Shown: in pieces, positions 55,650 through 64,000 of the stretch
How positions within the stretch are numbered: the first letter of the stretch is position 1
How the letters are laid out: each line of letters starts with the position of its first letter
Source: Pseudomonas anguilliseptica
GTDB taxonomy: Bacteria; Pseudomonadota; Gammaproteobacteria; Pseudomonadales; Pseudomonadaceae
DNA: 64,000 nucleotides
Direction: 5' to 3'
NCBI RefSeq assembly: GCF_021375795.1
Contig: NZ_JAEIOI010000002.1
Coordinates: forward strand, 62,001-126,000
Translations under genes and position numbers: made by a program
Notes under the pieces: generated by a model
Told to the model about the DNA's origin: nothing
The model's input: only the letters and a program-made list of their open reading frames with translations
The model's database searches: none

Positions 55650-56186
55650 TCAGCTGGGCAGGACCGGGATTTTTCTCACGGCAGCCAACCAGTCCGCCTG
55701 CAGCCGTGGCTGGTCGGTGTTCATGCCCAGGCTTTGCATGCGTTCCAGGTGTCGGTTGATCTCTGCAACAGCCTCGCTGAGGGCGCTGGAGTTGCCATCC
55801 AGTTGGTGCATCTGGGTCAGGCCCAGGTGATAAAACCGCAGCAGGTGCATGGCGTCGGGGTCATGGGCGCTAACCCCGGCTTTGACGTGGTGCATGACGT
55901 TGGTGACGCGCATCAGGCTGCGTTTGAGCCGCCAGCCGTAGACCGCCGCGGCCATCCACGGCTGCGACCACATAAAACTGCGCACCAGGGCGACGGTCAG
56001 CAGCAGGGCGATGAGCACTCCGCCCAGGTTCCAGCGAAAGTTGTCGCCGCCGGCCTGGCCGAACAGTGCAACGGCAGCAGTGGACAGCAGCAGGGCCAGA
56101 ACGATGAAGGTCACGGCAATTATCAGGCTGCTGCGACGTGTCTGCTGGCGGTAATCTTCGGGGTTGAGCGGCTGGATTTCGAACAT
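55650..56186 (-). CDS. DUF3087 membrane protein
   Basis: A 178-residue protein; ATG 56186 gives MFEIQPLNPEDYRQQTRRSS, typical for this family, rather than the longer frame to 56261. Two transmembrane segments (about 22-43 and 52-72: LIIAVTFIVLALLLSTAAVA, LGGVLIALLLTVALVRSF), then a cytosolic helical region. No function is known. Confidence 0.85.
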   Translation of the reverse strand: MFEIQPLNPEDYRQQTRRSSLIIAVTFIVLALLLSTAAVALFGQAGGDNFRWNLGGVLIALLLTVALVRSFMWSQPWMAAAVYGWRLKRSLMRVTNVMHHVKAGVSAHDPDAMHLLRFYHLGLTQMHQLDGNSSALSEAVAEINRHLERMQSLGMNTDQPRLQADWLAAVRKIPVLPS

Positions 56187-56292
56187 CGTGGCCACGGGGC
56201 TCTCTCTGCGGTGAATTAGCGTGTGCGCGATCAGCGGGTCAAGGGTATCTTGCCGATCCATCAGTGTTGTGGGTTAAGGAAATAACGGATTT

Positions 56293-56862
56293 ATGAGGCG
56301 TAGTGTCTATCAGGCTGTAATTCTCTGTGCAGCGTTGCTGGGCTCCAGCCAGGTGCTGGCTAAGGTTGAAGTGCAGGCCGGGCAGCATAAGACCCTGGGA
56401 CGGATTCTGGTGGCCAAGGTTTCCGAGGAAATTGTGCCGGGCGATTATGAAGCCTTGCTCAAGGGCATCAAGGCCAATCCAGGCAAGTTCTCCCGGAAAA
56501 TCGTCATGCTCGACAGCATTGGCGGCAGTGTAAACGAGGCCATGCGCATTGGCCGGCTATTGCGTGAAACCGCGTTCGACAGCCTGGTGCCGTCCACCGG
56601 GGTGTGTCAGGGCAGCTGCGTGTACCTGCTGGCGGCGGGGCGCAACAAGACCGTGCGCGGCCATGTTGGCATTCACCGGCCCTATTACTCTGGCAGTGAT
56701 TCAGTGCACTCGACGTCCAACAGCGTCAGTCGTGCCAGCCAGATCAGCTATTTCAAAGACATGCAGGTCGCCCCCGAGTTGCTTGAGGCAATCAACAGCA
56801 CCGCGCCGCAGCGCATGCGGGTGCTCAGTGCCAGCGAACTGAAGCGTTATCGCTTGCAGTGA
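56293..56862 (+). CDS. Exported ClpP/crotonase-like protein (COG3904-like)
   Basis: A 189-residue protein with a signal peptide ending QVLAK. It shows the ClpP-type fold: IVMLDSIGGSVNEAMRIGRL (oxyanion Gly-Gly), GVCQGSCVYLLAAG where Ser would be the nucleophile flanked by two Cys, and RGHVGIHRPYYS with a His at the right distance. This pattern is seen in predicted periplasmic proteases or chaperones. Substrate unknown. It starts about 100 bases from the divergent DUF3087 gene. Confidence 0.75.
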   Translation: MRRSVYQAVILCAALLGSSQVLAKVEVQAGQHKTLGRILVAKVSEEIVPGDYEALLKGIKANPGKFSRKIVMLDSIGGSVNEAMRIGRLLRETAFDSLVPSTGVCQGSCVYLLAAGRNKTVRGHVGIHRPYYSGSDSVHSTSNSVSRASQISYFKDMQVAPELLEAINSTAPQRMRVLSASELKRYRLQ

Positions 56863-56883
56863 AGGATGGCAGCAGGAATAGAT

Positions 56884-56911
56884 GAGCAGATCGGAGTATG
56901 CCGATCTGCTC
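56884..56911. terminator. Hairpin between convergent genes
   Basis: Perfect 11-bp stem GAGCAGATCGG / CCGATCTGCTC with a 6-base loop between the ClpP-like gene and ssuF; no T run. Confidence 0.55.
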
Positions 56912-56923
56912 GGGTGCTGCCGT

Positions 56924-57139
56924 TCACAGCTTGGCGATCGATACCTCGGTGGATTTTACGAAGGCGATCACTTCGCTGCCCACGCCCAGCTCCAGTTCTT
57001 TCACCGAACGGGTGGTGATCACTGAGGTAACGATGCCGGAGGCAGTCTGTACGTCGATTTCCGAGAGTACGTCGCCCAGCACGATCTCCTTGATGGTGCC
57101 TTTGAACTGGTTGCGTACGTTGATGGCTTTAATGGTCAT
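56924..57139 (-). CDS. ssuF: Molybdopterin-binding-like protein SsuF (Mop/TOBE)
   Basis: A 71-residue single TOBE/Mop-domain protein (MTIKAINVRNQFKGTIKEIV, then VTSVITTRSVKELELGVGSE). Mop-type proteins bind oxyanions such as molybdate as hexamers. P. putida S-313 has ssuF as the last gene of ssuEADCBF, needed for sulfonate desulfurisation; the position here is the same. The mechanism of involvement is not established. Confidence 0.9.
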   Translation of the reverse strand: MTIKAINVRNQFKGTIKEIVLGDVLSEIDVQTASGIVTSVITTRSVKELELGVGSEVIAFVKSTEVSIAKL

Positions 57140-57164
57140 GGTGATGCTCCTTTCAGGTCTTCAA

Positions 57165-57223
57165 GTAACCCGGCGGTGATCCGGGGGATAGTTGGCACCG
57201 CTCCCGGATGGCATCCGGGCTAC
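57165..57223. repeat. REP-like element between ssuB and ssuF
   Basis: GTAACCCGGCGG ... GATGGCATCCGGGCTAC, an imperfect inverted pair of the GTAGCCCGG family (compare 31295 and 60094). Confidence 0.6.
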
Positions 57224-57233
57224 GGGCAGGTTT

Positions 57234-58034
57234 TCAAAGTGTCCAGTGCAGTTGCGTGGGCAAGGGTGAAACGGGTTCGGGTTGTGCAGGCAGCTCGGGC
57301 AGCGACAGCACGCGGTTAAGCACCTGCTCCTCATAGGCCGCCAGCTTCGCCGAGGCACGCTGGCGGGGGCGGGGCAGGTCGACGTTGATGTCCAGGCCGA
57401 CCTGGCCGTCTTCGATCAGGATCACCCGGTCGGCAATCGCCACCGCTTCGCTGACGTCGTGGGTCACCAGCAGCACGGTGAAACCATGCTGCTGCCACAG
57501 GCGTTCAATCAGTTGCTGCATCTCGATGCGGGTCAGGGCATCCAGGGCGCCCAGCGGCTCGTCGAGCAGCAACAGGCGTGGCTGGTGAATCAGGGCGCGA
57601 GCCAGGGCTACGCGCTGTTTCTGCCCGCCGGACAGGGACGCAGGCCATTCGTTGGCGCGATCCGCCAGGCCGACGGCTTCCAGCGCCTGTTGTGCTTGCG
57701 GACGCCAGTTGCCGGAAAGACCCAGACCAACGTTGTCGATCACCCGCTTCCAGGGCAGCAGGCGTGAGTCCTGAAACATCAGGCGAATGTCGTCGCGTGA
57801 TGCCGCCAGCGGCGCATTGCCGGCCTGCAGCTCACCCTGGGTCGGTACGTCGAGGCCCGCCAGCAGGCGCAGCAGGGTGCTCTTGCCGCAACCACTGCGG
57901 CCGACCACGGCGACGAACTGTCCGGCAGGGATATTCAGCTGAATATCCTTGAGCACTTCGCGCTCGCCGAAGGCCTTGTGAATCGCGTTGATCGCCAGCG
58001 GCAGGCCGCGTTTCAATGTATGCAGCGCTGTCAT
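57234..58034 (-). CDS. ssuB: Aliphatic sulfonate ABC transporter ATPase SsuB
   Basis: A 266-residue ATPase of the alkanesulfonate importer. Walker [11 protein letters not shown]-loop [12 protein letters not shown], signature [15 protein letters not shown], Walker [13 protein letters not shown] and switch VTHDVSEAV. It overlaps ssuC by 4 bases. Substrate range is inferred from the operon. Confidence 0.95.
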   Translation of the reverse strand: MTALHTLKRGLPLAINAIHKAFGEREVLKDIQLNIPAGQFVAVVGRSGCGKSTLLRLLAGLDVPTQGELQAGNAPLAASRDDIRLMFQDSRLLPWKRVIDNVGLGLSGNWRPQAQQALEAVGLADRANEWPASLSGGQKQRVALARALIHQPRLLLLDEPLGALDALTRIEMQQLIERLWQQHGFTVLLVTHDVSEAVAIADRVILIEDGQVGLDINVDLPRPRQRASAKLAAYEEQVLNRVLSLPELPAQPEPVSPLPTQLHWTL

Positions 58035-58825
58035 TGTCCACCTGCCTTGACCTGATAGGCCGGGTGCCAGCGCAGCCAGATGCGTTCAAGCATGCGTGCT
58101 GCCACATCCGCCAGCTTGCCGAGTACGGCGTACAGCAGGATGGCTAGTACCACCACGTCGGTTTGCAGGAATTCGCGGGCGTTCATTGCCAGGTAGCCAA
58201 TGCCGGAGCTAGCCGAAATGGTTTCCGCGACGATCAGGGTGAGCCACATAAAGCCCAGGGCGAAACGCACGCCGACCAGGATCGAGGGCAGGGCACCGGG
58301 CAGGATGACCTGGCGGAACAGGCTGAAGCCCGACAGGCCATAGCTACGCGCCATTTCCACCAGCGCCGGGTCAACGCTGCGGATGCCGTGGTAGGTGTTC
58401 AGGTAGATCGGGAACAGCGTGCCGAGGGCGACCAGAAAGATCTTCGCGCTCTCATCAATGCCGAACCAGAGGATGACCAGCGGGATCAGCGCAAGATGCG
58501 GCACGTTGCGGATCATCTGTACGGAGCTGTCGAGGAAGCGCTCGCCCCATTTCGATAGGCCGGTGATAAAGCCCAGCAGCAGACCCAGGCCGCCACCGAT
58601 GGCAAAGCCGATCCCGGCGCGCCAGCCGCTGATGGCCAGGTGGGTCCAGATTTCACCGCTGCGCAGCAATTCCCAGCCGGCGCTGATCACCGCGCTTGGG
58701 GCCGGCAGAATGCGCGTGGACAGCAGGCCGCCAACCACCGCCAGTTGCCAGGCTGTCAGCAACGCCACCGGCAAGGCCCAGGGGGCCAGGCGCAGGGCTA
58801 GTTTGTTCAAGGTTGTGTTGCTCAT
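58031..58825 (-). CDS. ssuC: Aliphatic sulfonate ABC transporter permease SsuC
   Basis: A 264-residue inner-membrane permease with six predicted helices. ATG 58825 ([20 protein letters not shown]) is chosen over an upstream ATG at 58834; the longer frame to 58891 is encoded by a REP element and is rejected. The EAA-type loop is [20 protein letters not shown]. Partner of SsuB (overlap) and SsuA. Confidence 0.95.
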   Translation of the reverse strand: MSNTTLNKLALRLAPWALPVALLTAWQLAVVGGLLSTRILPAPSAVISAGWELLRSGEIWTHLAISGWRAGIGFAIGGGLGLLLGFITGLSKWGERFLDSSVQMIRNVPHLALIPLVILWFGIDESAKIFLVALGTLFPIYLNTYHGIRSVDPALVEMARSYGLSGFSLFRQVILPGALPSILVGVRFALGFMWLTLIVAETISASSGIGYLAMNAREFLQTDVVVLAILLYAVLGKLADVAARMLERIWLRWHPAYQVKAGGQ

Positions 58826-58846
58826 TGCAAACCCCATCAGGTCTCT

Positions 58847-58903
58847 GTAGGAGCGGGCCATGCCCGCGAGGTCGTTACGGTTCGCGGGCATGGCCCGCTC
58901 CTA
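58847..58903. repeat. REP-like element between ssuD and ssuC
   Basis: Perfect inverted pair with arms starting GTAGGAGCGGGCCATGCC and its complement, 23 bp each, 11-base loop. A half copy occurs at about 31361-31376. Confidence 0.8.
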
Positions 58904-58913
58904 CGGTATTGCA

Positions 58914-60062
58914 TCAACTGGCCGAGGCCGCCTTGGGCAGAATGTCGCTGGAGATCATCTCGCCGAACGGGCTGACATAGCTGGCCCCGCTGGGTACCTC
59001 TGGACGGTTGACGTCCAGGTGCGGGAACAGCAGCTCGGCAACCCGGTACGACTCTTCCAGGTGCGGATAGCCGGAGAAGATGAAGGTGTCGATACCCAGG
59101 CCGGCGTATTCCTTGACCCGTGCGGCCACGGTCGGGCCATCGCCAACCAGTGCCGTGCCGGCACCGCCACGCACCAGGCCGACTCCGGCCCAGAGGTTGG
59201 GGCTGACTTCCAGGTTGTCCTTGCTGCCGCCGTGCAGGGCGGCCATGCGCTGTTGGCCGACCGAGTCGAAGCGCGCCAGGGAGGCCTGGGCGCGGGCGAT
59301 GGTGTCGTCGTCGACATGGCTGATCAGCTTGTCAGCGGCGGCCCAGGCTTCGGCATTGGTTTCGCGCACGATCACATGCAGGCGTATACCGAAGCGCACT
59401 TCACGGCCTTGAGCGGCGGCTTTCTCACGCACCTGGGCAATCTTCTCGGCCACGGCAGCCGGTGGCTCGCCCCAGGTCAGGTACAGCTCGACCTGCTCAG
59501 CTGCCAGGTCCTGCGCGGCTTCTGACGAGCCGCCGAAATACAGCGGCGGACGCGGTTGTTGAATAGGGGGGTAGAGCAGTTTGGCGCCTTTGACTTGAAT
59601 ATGTTTGCCGTCGTAGTCGACCACTTCACCTTCCAGCACGCGGCGCCAGATGCGGGTGAATTCCACCGAGGCTTCGTAGCGTTCGGCGTGGGACAGGTTG
59701 AGGCCATCGCCGGCCAGCTCATCCGGGTCGCCACCGGTCACCAGGTTGAACAGCGCGCGGCCATTGGACAGGCGATCAAGGGTTGCTGCCTGACGCGCCG
59801 CCACCGTCGGGGAAATGATCCCGGGGCGCAGGGCGACAAGGAATTTCAGACGCTGTGTCACCGGAATCAAGGAGGCGGCTACCAGCCAGGAGTCCTCGCA
59901 GGAACGTCCAGTCGGGATCAGTACACCGCCAAAGCCAAGGCGGTCAGCTGCTTGGGCAATCTGCTGCAGGTAAGCGTGATCGACGGCGCGTGCACCCTCG
60001 GCGGTGCCCAGGTATTTGCCGTCGCCATGGGTGGGCAGGAACCAGAAAATATTCAGGCTCAT
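58914..60062 (-). CDS. ssuD: FMNH2-dependent alkanesulfonate monooxygenase SsuD
   Basis: A 382-residue two-component luciferase-family enzyme releasing sulfite from alkanesulfonates using FMNH2 supplied by SsuE. Motifs: [52 protein letters not shown] and [15 protein letters not shown]. Typical length. Confidence 0.97.
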   Translation of the reverse strand: MSLNIFWFLPTHGDGKYLGTAEGARAVDHAYLQQIAQAADRLGFGGVLIPTGRSCEDSWLVAASLIPVTQRLKFLVALRPGIISPTVAARQAATLDRLSNGRALFNLVTGGDPDELAGDGLNLSHAERYEASVEFTRIWRRVLEGEVVDYDGKHIQVKGAKLLYPPIQQPRPPLYFGGSSEAAQDLAAEQVELYLTWGEPPAAVAEKIAQVREKAAAQGREVRFGIRLHVIVRETNAEAWAAADKLISHVDDDTIARAQASLARFDSVGQQRMAALHGGSKDNLEVSPNLWAGVGLVRGGAGTALVGDGPTVAARVKEYAGLGIDTFIFSGYPHLEESYRVAELLFPHLDVNRPEVPSGASYVSPFGEMISSDILPKAASAS

Positions 60063-60093
60063 GGAGTGGTCTCCTTTTACGAAATCGTTGGCG

Positions 60094-60114
60094 AAGCCCG
60101 GAATGCATCCGGGC
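60094..60114. repeat. REP-like element between ssuA and ssuD
   Basis: Imperfect palindrome AGCCCGGAATGCATCCGGGC followed by TACG, in the 71-base gap; GTAGCCCGG family. Confidence 0.65.
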
Positions 60115-60133
60115 TACGTTGGTGTGGCGAGCG

Positions 60134-61099
60134 TTACTGGGCAGCGGCGACTTTGGCTGGTGGCGTCCAGATCACGTCCTTGATTACCAGGCGCTTGGGG
60201 ATCAGTTTCAGATCGGTAAAGGTGTCAGCGATCTTCTGCTGCGCCTCGACCACCTGCGGCGTGATGAACTGGGCACCGTAGCCCTGACGCTCGACAGCCT
60301 GACGGGTTATTTCCGGGGACAGGCCGATCAGCGGGGCAACCTGGGAAGTGGCTTCTTCGAGGTTGCCTTGGACCCACTCGCCGACGCCGCGGATTTCTTC
60401 CACCAGCGCGCCGATTACCTGTGGGTTCTTCTCGGCATAAGGTTTGGTCGCCAGGTAGAACTGGTGGTTGTCGACCAGGCCGGTACCGTCGCGCAGGGTG
60501 CGCGCCTGCAACTGATGCTCGGCGGCGGACTGGAAGGGGTCCCAGATGACCCAGGCGTCAACGCTACCGCGCTCGAACGCCGCACGGGCGTCGGCCGGTG
60601 GCAGGTACACAGGCTGGATATCGCTGTATTTCAGGCCGGCATCTTCCAGTGCGCGGACTAACAGGTAGTGCACGTTGGAGCCCTTGTTCAGGGCGACTTT
60701 CTTGCCCTTGAGTTCGGCCACCGATTGGATCGACGAGTCTTTCGGCACCAGGATCGCTTCACCGGTCGGGGCCGGTGGCTCGTGGGCCACATAAACCAGG
60801 TCGGCACCAGCGGCCTGGGCGAATACGGGCGGGGTTTCGCCGGTCACACCGAAGTCCACCGAACCGACGTTAAGGCCTTCGAGCAGCTGCGGGCCGCCGG
60901 GGAATTCGGTCCACTTGACCTCTACACCCTGTTCGGCCAGGCGCTTCTCCAGCGTGCCCTTGGCTTTGAGCAGCACCAGGGTGCCGTATTTCTGGTAGCC
61001 GATACGTAAGGTTTCAGCTTGTGCTTGGGTGATGGCGCCGAAGGAAATGGCCGCAGCAAACAGGGCGACCAGACTCCGACGCAAAGTGATAGTGCGCAT
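60134..61099 (-). CDS. ssuA: Aliphatic sulfonate-binding protein SsuA
   Basis: A 321-residue periplasmic protein; signal peptide ending TQAQAET. Type-2 binding fold: LRIGYQKYGTLVLLKAKGTL, FPGGPQLLEGLNVGSVDFGV, GSNVHYLLVRAL and DAWVIWDPFQ. Delivers sulfonates to SsuBC. Confidence 0.96.
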   Translation of the reverse strand: MRTITLRRSLVALFAAAISFGAITQAQAETLRIGYQKYGTLVLLKAKGTLEKRLAEQGVEVKWTEFPGGPQLLEGLNVGSVDFGVTGETPPVFAQAAGADLVYVAHEPPAPTGEAILVPKDSSIQSVAELKGKKVALNKGSNVHYLLVRALEDAGLKYSDIQPVYLPPADARAAFERGSVDAWVIWDPFQSAAEHQLQARTLRDGTGLVDNHQFYLATKPYAEKNPQVIGALVEEIRGVGEWVQGNLEEATSQVAPLIGLSPEITRQAVERQGYGAQFITPQVVEAQQKIADTFTDLKLIPKRLVIKDVIWTPPAKVAAAQ

Positions 61100-61189
61100 A
61101 GCGCTCTCCTTTGCTGTTGGGGTTATTGGGTTGCGACCTGCTTGCCCGTTGGCGGGCGAGTAAGGTGAGGTAAAGCGTGTTGCGGTGTG

Positions 61190-61783
61190 TCAGATGCTCC
61201 AGCGGGCGTTGATCAACCGATCATTCAGCACGCCCGGATCAATCGGTGCCGGCCGGCGTGCCAGAGCCTGTTGGAAGTGCTGCAAGGCATCATCCAGACG
61301 CTGCTCCAGGGCCGGGGCCAGTTGCGCGGCAGCGCCGTTTTCGCCGTAGGCAATCTGGCTGTCGTCAGCAAAGATTGCGTGCAGCATTTCCTGGGCTTTC
61401 AGCGCCGCCAATACCGGCTTGAGCGCGTAGTCCACGGCGAGCATGTGGGCGCTGCTGCCGCCGGTGGCGATAGGCAGCACCACTTTGTGGTTCAGGGCCC
61501 GTTCGGGCAGTACGTCGAGCAGTGTCTTCAACGCGCCGGAGAACGACGCCTTGTAGACCGGCGTGGCGATGATCACGCCGTCGGCGCGCTCCACCTGCTC
61601 AATCAGTTGCCGCACGGCCGGGCTGCCGAAATCGGCAAACAGCAGGTCTTGCGCATCAAAATCACGCACCTGATAGCTGATCACTTCAACACCGCGCAGT
61701 TGCAGCCAGTGTTTGGCGCGATCAAGCAGGATATTGCTGCGTGATTTCAGGCTCGGGCTGCCGCCCAGGGATACGACCAGCAT
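61190..61783 (-). CDS. ssuE: NADPH-dependent FMN reductase SsuE
   Basis: A 197-residue flavodoxin-fold reductase giving FMNH2 to SsuD. Motifs: [17 protein letters not shown] (flavin phosphate loop) and [20 protein letters not shown]. First gene of the ssu operon. A MITE-like repeat lies directly upstream, so the promoter is either compressed into the remaining 25 bases or lies beyond or within the repeat, with lsfA further upstream. Confidence 0.96.
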   Translation of the reverse strand: MLVVSLGGSPSLKSRSNILLDRAKHWLQLRGVEVISYQVRDFDAQDLLFADFGSPAVRQLIEQVERADGVIIATPVYKASFSGALKTLLDVLPERALNHKVVLPIATGGSSAHMLAVDYALKPVLAALKAQEMLHAIFADDSQIAYGENGAAAQLAPALEQRLDDALQHFQQALARRPAPIDPGVLNDRLINARWSI

Positions 61784-61808
61784 GCTGGCTCCTTAAAACA
61801 AGTGCTTA

Positions 61809-61947
61809 GAGCCTTTTCACGATCTCGCGAGCTAGAGTCCTGCAAGGCAAAAACTGGCGAGGAAGCGGAGTGTACTTTTGTACATGAGCATTCCGAGCCG
61901 GTTTTTAACGCCGCAGGGCCGACGCGCAGCAGATCGTAAACAGGTTC
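61809..61947. repeat. MITE-like inverted-repeat element, copy 2
   Basis: 139 bp, reverse complement of copy 1 at 31041-31266 over its ends and the CTGCTGCGCGTCGGC and GTTTTTAACGC blocks, with a shorter centre. Ends GAGCCTTTTCACGATC and GATCGTAAACAGGTTC. It fills the space between ssuE and lsfA and abuts the lsfA stop. Confidence 0.75.
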
Positions 61948-62586
61948 TTAACGGTTCGGTTGCGGGGTCAGGCGCAAGTAAGGTTTGACGGCGCGGTAAC
62001 CCTTGGGGAAGCGCTGCTTGATTTCTTCTTCATCCTTGAGCGATGGCACGATCACCACCTCTTCACCGTCCACCCAGTTGGCCGGGGTGGCGACCTTGTG
62101 GTTGTCGGTCAGTTGCAGCGAATCAATCACCCGCAGGATCTCGTGGAAGTTGCGCCCGGTGCTGGCCGGGTAGGTGATGATCAGGCGCACTTTCTTGTTC
62201 GGATCGATGATGAACAGCGAACGCACGGTCAGGGTGTCGTTGGCGTTCGGGTGGATCAGGTCGTAGAGATCGGAGACCTTGCGGTCGGCGTCAGCCAGGA
62301 TCGGGAAGTTGACCCGGGTGTTCTGGGTTTCGTTGATGTCGTCGATCCATTTCAGGTGCGAGTCCACCGGGTCTACCGACAGGGCGATGGCCTTGACGCC
62401 ACGCTCGGCGAATTGCTCTTTCAGCTTGGCGGTAAAGCCCAGCTCGGTGGTGCACACCGGGGTGAAGTCGGCTGGGTGGGAGAACAGCACGCCCCAGCTA
62501 GTGCCCAGCCATTCGTGGAAGCGAATGCGGCCTTCACTGGAGTCCTGCTCGAAATCGGGGGCGATGTCGCCGAGGCGGATGGTCAT
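61948..62586 (-). CDS. lsfA: 1-Cys peroxiredoxin LsfA (Prx6 type)
   Basis: A 212-residue peroxiredoxin. Peroxidatic Cys C45 in SHPADFTPVCTTELG; Prx6-type C-terminal domain (TPANWVDGEEVVIVPSLKDE). No second Cys, so 1-Cys mechanism. In Pseudomonas, LsfA is induced by sulfate starvation and lies beside ssu genes, which fits here. The ATG follows AAGGAG. Confidence 0.94.
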   Translation of the reverse strand: MTIRLGDIAPDFEQDSSEGRIRFHEWLGTSWGVLFSHPADFTPVCTTELGFTAKLKEQFAERGVKAIALSVDPVDSHLKWIDDINETQNTRVNFPILADADRKVSDLYDLIHPNANDTLTVRSLFIIDPNKKVRLIITYPASTGRNFHEILRVIDSLQLTDNHKVATPANWVDGEEVVIVPSLKDEEEIKQRFPKGYRAVKPYLRLTPQPNR

Positions 62587-62635
62587 GCTCGTGCTCCTTG
62601 GGTAAGTCGTTGCGTGGCGCTCACTATGCTTAGGC

Positions 62636-62700
62636 TTGATAGATTTTAAAAAGAATAAATAACAATTTATTTAGCACTTAAAGATATATAAAGCGGGGGG
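62636..62700 (-). promoter_or_regulatory. AT-rich region upstream of lsfA
   Basis: About 65 bases far richer in A/T than anything nearby, with AATAAAT-AACAATTTATTTA dyad character and TATATA. It lies 50-115 bases before the lsfA start. Such AT-rich upstream regions suit CysB-type activation under sulfur starvation, but no exact site is claimed. Confidence 0.4.
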
Positions 62701-62756
62701 TTGACTGTGCAACGGCCGCTTCAAAAGGCTATGCCGCGGTGTGCTAACGGCTGTCC

Positions 62757-62846
62757 GTAGGGTGCGCTGTGCGCACCTGGATTTTTGGCCTGCACCGGCA
62801 TTGTTTCCATACAGTCGAAATGCTGTGTGCGCATGGCGCACCCTAC
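62757..62846. repeat. REP-like element (GTAGGGTGCGC family)
   Basis: 90 bp bounded by GTAGGGTGCGCTGTGCGCAC and GTGCGCATGGCGCACCCTAC, between lsfA and the ABC ATPase gene. The rest of 62587-62963 is the lsfA promoter region and a terminator. Confidence 0.8.
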
Positions 62847-62905
62847 GAATCCGTTTCGCGTCAGTTGCGGATGACGACCGGCATCGCAGGCTATTGGCAC
62901 GGGTA

Positions 62906-62932
62906 ATAAAAAAACCGGGCCATGCGCCCGGT
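62906..62932 (-). terminator. Terminator of the second sulfonate-type ABC operon
   Basis: On the minus strand, ACCGGGC-GCATG-GCCCGGT is followed by TTTTTTTATT, 30 bases after the stop of the ATPase gene at 62964. Confidence 0.88.
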
Positions 62933-62963
62933 AAATATTCCACCTGAGGAATTCGTTGCTGCT

Positions 62964-63695
62964 TTACAAGGCGTGAGATTGGTACAGCTCGGTCAGGGCT
63001 TCGCCGCGCAGGTAGGCCAGCTCTGCCGAGCGGCGGTCGCGGGGGCGCGTCAGCGGCACTGCCAGTTCGCGTTGCAGACGGCTGGGTGTGCCACCGAGGA
63101 TCAGTACGCGGTCGCTCAGGTAGAACGCTTCGTCCAGATCATGGGTGACCAGCAGTACGGCAATTTCATAGCGCTCGGCCAGCTCGCCGAGCAGGTCCTG
63201 CAGCTTCATGCGGGTAAAGGCATCCACCGCGCTGAATGGCTCATCGAGCAGCAGCACATGGGGTTTGCCATACAGGCCGCGGGCAATCGCCGCGCGTTGT
63301 GCCTGGCCGCCGGAAAGCTGCTTGGGCAGGGCGTCGGCATGGCCACTGAGGCCGACATCGCGCAGCAGTTGCTGCACCCATTTGTCATCGGCGATCCAGC
63401 CATCGGCAAAACTGACATTCTGCGCGACATTCAGCCAGGGCATCAGACGCGGTTCCTGAAACACCACGCCAATGCCGGTACCACGGCCAAATTGCAGCAA
63501 TGGGTTGAACTCCAGCCCGCCACTGAAATCCTGATCGAGCCCGGCGGCGATGCGCAGCAGGGTGCTTTTGCCACAGCCGCTGGGGCCGAGCAGGCTGACG
63601 ATTTCACCGGGGGCCAGGCTCAGGCTGACATCATCGAGCACGCGCAGGCCGTCGTAGGCTTTGTGAATGTTCTGCAGTTGCAGCAGTGCGCTCAT
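62964..63695 (-). CDS. ABC transporter ATPase, sulfonate/sulfate-ester/nitrate type
   Basis: A 243-residue ATPase of the SsuB/TauB/AtsC group. Walker A GPSGCGKST, Q-loop VVFQEPRLMPWL, signature LSGGQAQRAAIARGL, Walker B LLLLDEPFSAVD and switch VTHDLDEAF. Two bases from the permease gene. Next to ssu and lsfA, so a sulfur-source importer such as AtsC of the sulfate-ester system is likely; the binding protein lies off the window. Confidence 0.9.
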   Translation of the reverse strand: MSALLQLQNIHKAYDGLRVLDDVSLSLAPGEIVSLLGPSGCGKSTLLRIAAGLDQDFSGGLEFNPLLQFGRGTGIGVVFQEPRLMPWLNVAQNVSFADGWIADDKWVQQLLRDVGLSGHADALPKQLSGGQAQRAAIARGLYGKPHVLLLDEPFSAVDAFTRMKLQDLLGELAERYEIAVLLVTHDLDEAFYLSDRVLILGGTPSRLQRELAVPLTRPRDRRSAELAYLRGEALTELYQSHAL

Positions 63696-63697
63696 CT

Positions 63698-64000
63698 TCA
63701 GTTCTCTCCGCCTTGGTAGCTGTCACGCCATTTGAGTGCGCGGGTTTCCCAGTACTTGAGCAGGCTGTCGCTGAGCTTGCCGAGCACCGCCAGCAGCAGG
63801 ATGGCGGCAATCACCAGGTAGGGGCGTGAGGTTTCCCGGCCGTCGCTGAGCAGGTAGCCAAGGCCACGGGTGGCGGCAATCAGCTCCGCTGCGACGAGAA
63901 ACATCCAGCTCAGGCTCAGCGCACCACGTAACCCGGTAAACAGGTTGGGCAGGGCGGCCGGCAGGAGAATCCGCCGCACCAGGGCGAAGCGACTGAGCTG
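63698..64000 (-). CDS. ABC transporter permease, C-terminal part (truncated by window)
   Basis: The last 100 residues of a permease of the SsuC/TauC/AtsB group, open to the window edge (QLSRFALVRRILLPAALPNL). Visible: end of the EAA loop, AELIAATRGLGYLLSDGRET, and a final helix LVIAAILLLAVLGKLSDSLL. Its N-terminus, and whether it is single or fused double-length as AtsB, cannot be seen. Confidence 0.9.
   Translation of the reverse strand, partial: QLSRFALVRRILLPAALPNLFTGLRGALSLSWMFLVAAELIAATRGLGYLLSDGRETSRPYLVIAAILLLAVLGKLSDSLLKYWETRALKWRDSYQGGEN

Noticed and set aside
62741..62947. 68-codon plus-strand frame between lsfA and the ABC ATPase
   Set aside because: Its sequence is the REP-like element and the terminator of the opposite operon.

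Overview
The window is a continuous, gene-dense piece of a Pseudomonas-type gammaproteobacterial chromosome. It has high GC, the tolA-tolB-pal-cpoB-queE-queC-tRNA-Lys-nadA order of Pseudomonas, and a complete quinoprotein alcohol-oxidation cluster whose order parallels the ped cluster of P. putida and the exa/erc/pqq cluster of P. aeruginosa. No phage, transposase or CRISPR array was seen. Both ends are cut: tolA on the left and an ABC permease on the right.

Region 1 (1-14100) is core housekeeping: Tol-Pal, queuosine precursor synthesis (queE, queC), tRNA-Lys, nadA, a bepA-type protease, a TusA-family protein, bcp, gcvR, dapA, bamC, a long-form purC, tRNA-Ser(CGA), an HD-domain protein and a secreted protein of unknown function.

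Region 2 (14300-53640) is the PQQ island. It contains PQQ synthesis (pqqF, pqqA-E, pqqH), two quinoprotein alcohol dehydrogenases, their cytochrome c-550, an aldehyde dehydrogenase and an iron-type alcohol dehydrogenase. Regulation is by three sensor kinases and two LuxR-type response regulators. One dehydrogenase (32178-34049) has Ser two residues after the catalytic Asp and looks Ca-dependent (PedE/ExaA type). The other (39386-41161) has Asp there and looks lanthanide-dependent (PedH type). Around them sit poorly understood parts: two SoxYZ-like single-cysteine carriers, a SoxH-like zinc hydrolase, a SoxF/FccB-like flavoprotein, a rhodanese-like CXXXCW protein, a beta-propeller, an ABC-2 transporter, three unrelated periplasmic binding proteins, a pentapeptide protein, an EthD protein and a cysteine-free cupredoxin-like protein. 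I infer a periplasmic sulfur/thiol relay serving the quinoproteins; its function appears largely undescribed. A box TACCAARGKAKTA lies in four of the cluster's promoters, with weaker matches before exaC and pqqA, and may mark the regulon.

Region 3 (53659-56862) has a membrane diguanylate cyclase, a DUF3087 protein and a ClpP-like secreted protein.

Region 4 (56924-64000) is a sulfur-starvation block on the minus strand: ssuE-A-D-C-B-F for alkanesulfonates, the peroxiredoxin lsfA, and the start of a second sulfonate/sulfate-ester-type ABC importer.

Several families of inverted-repeat (REP-like) elements are scattered from 31 kb rightwards. One lies in frame inside pqqH, one supplies the stop codon of pqqB, and others sit in ssu operon junctions.
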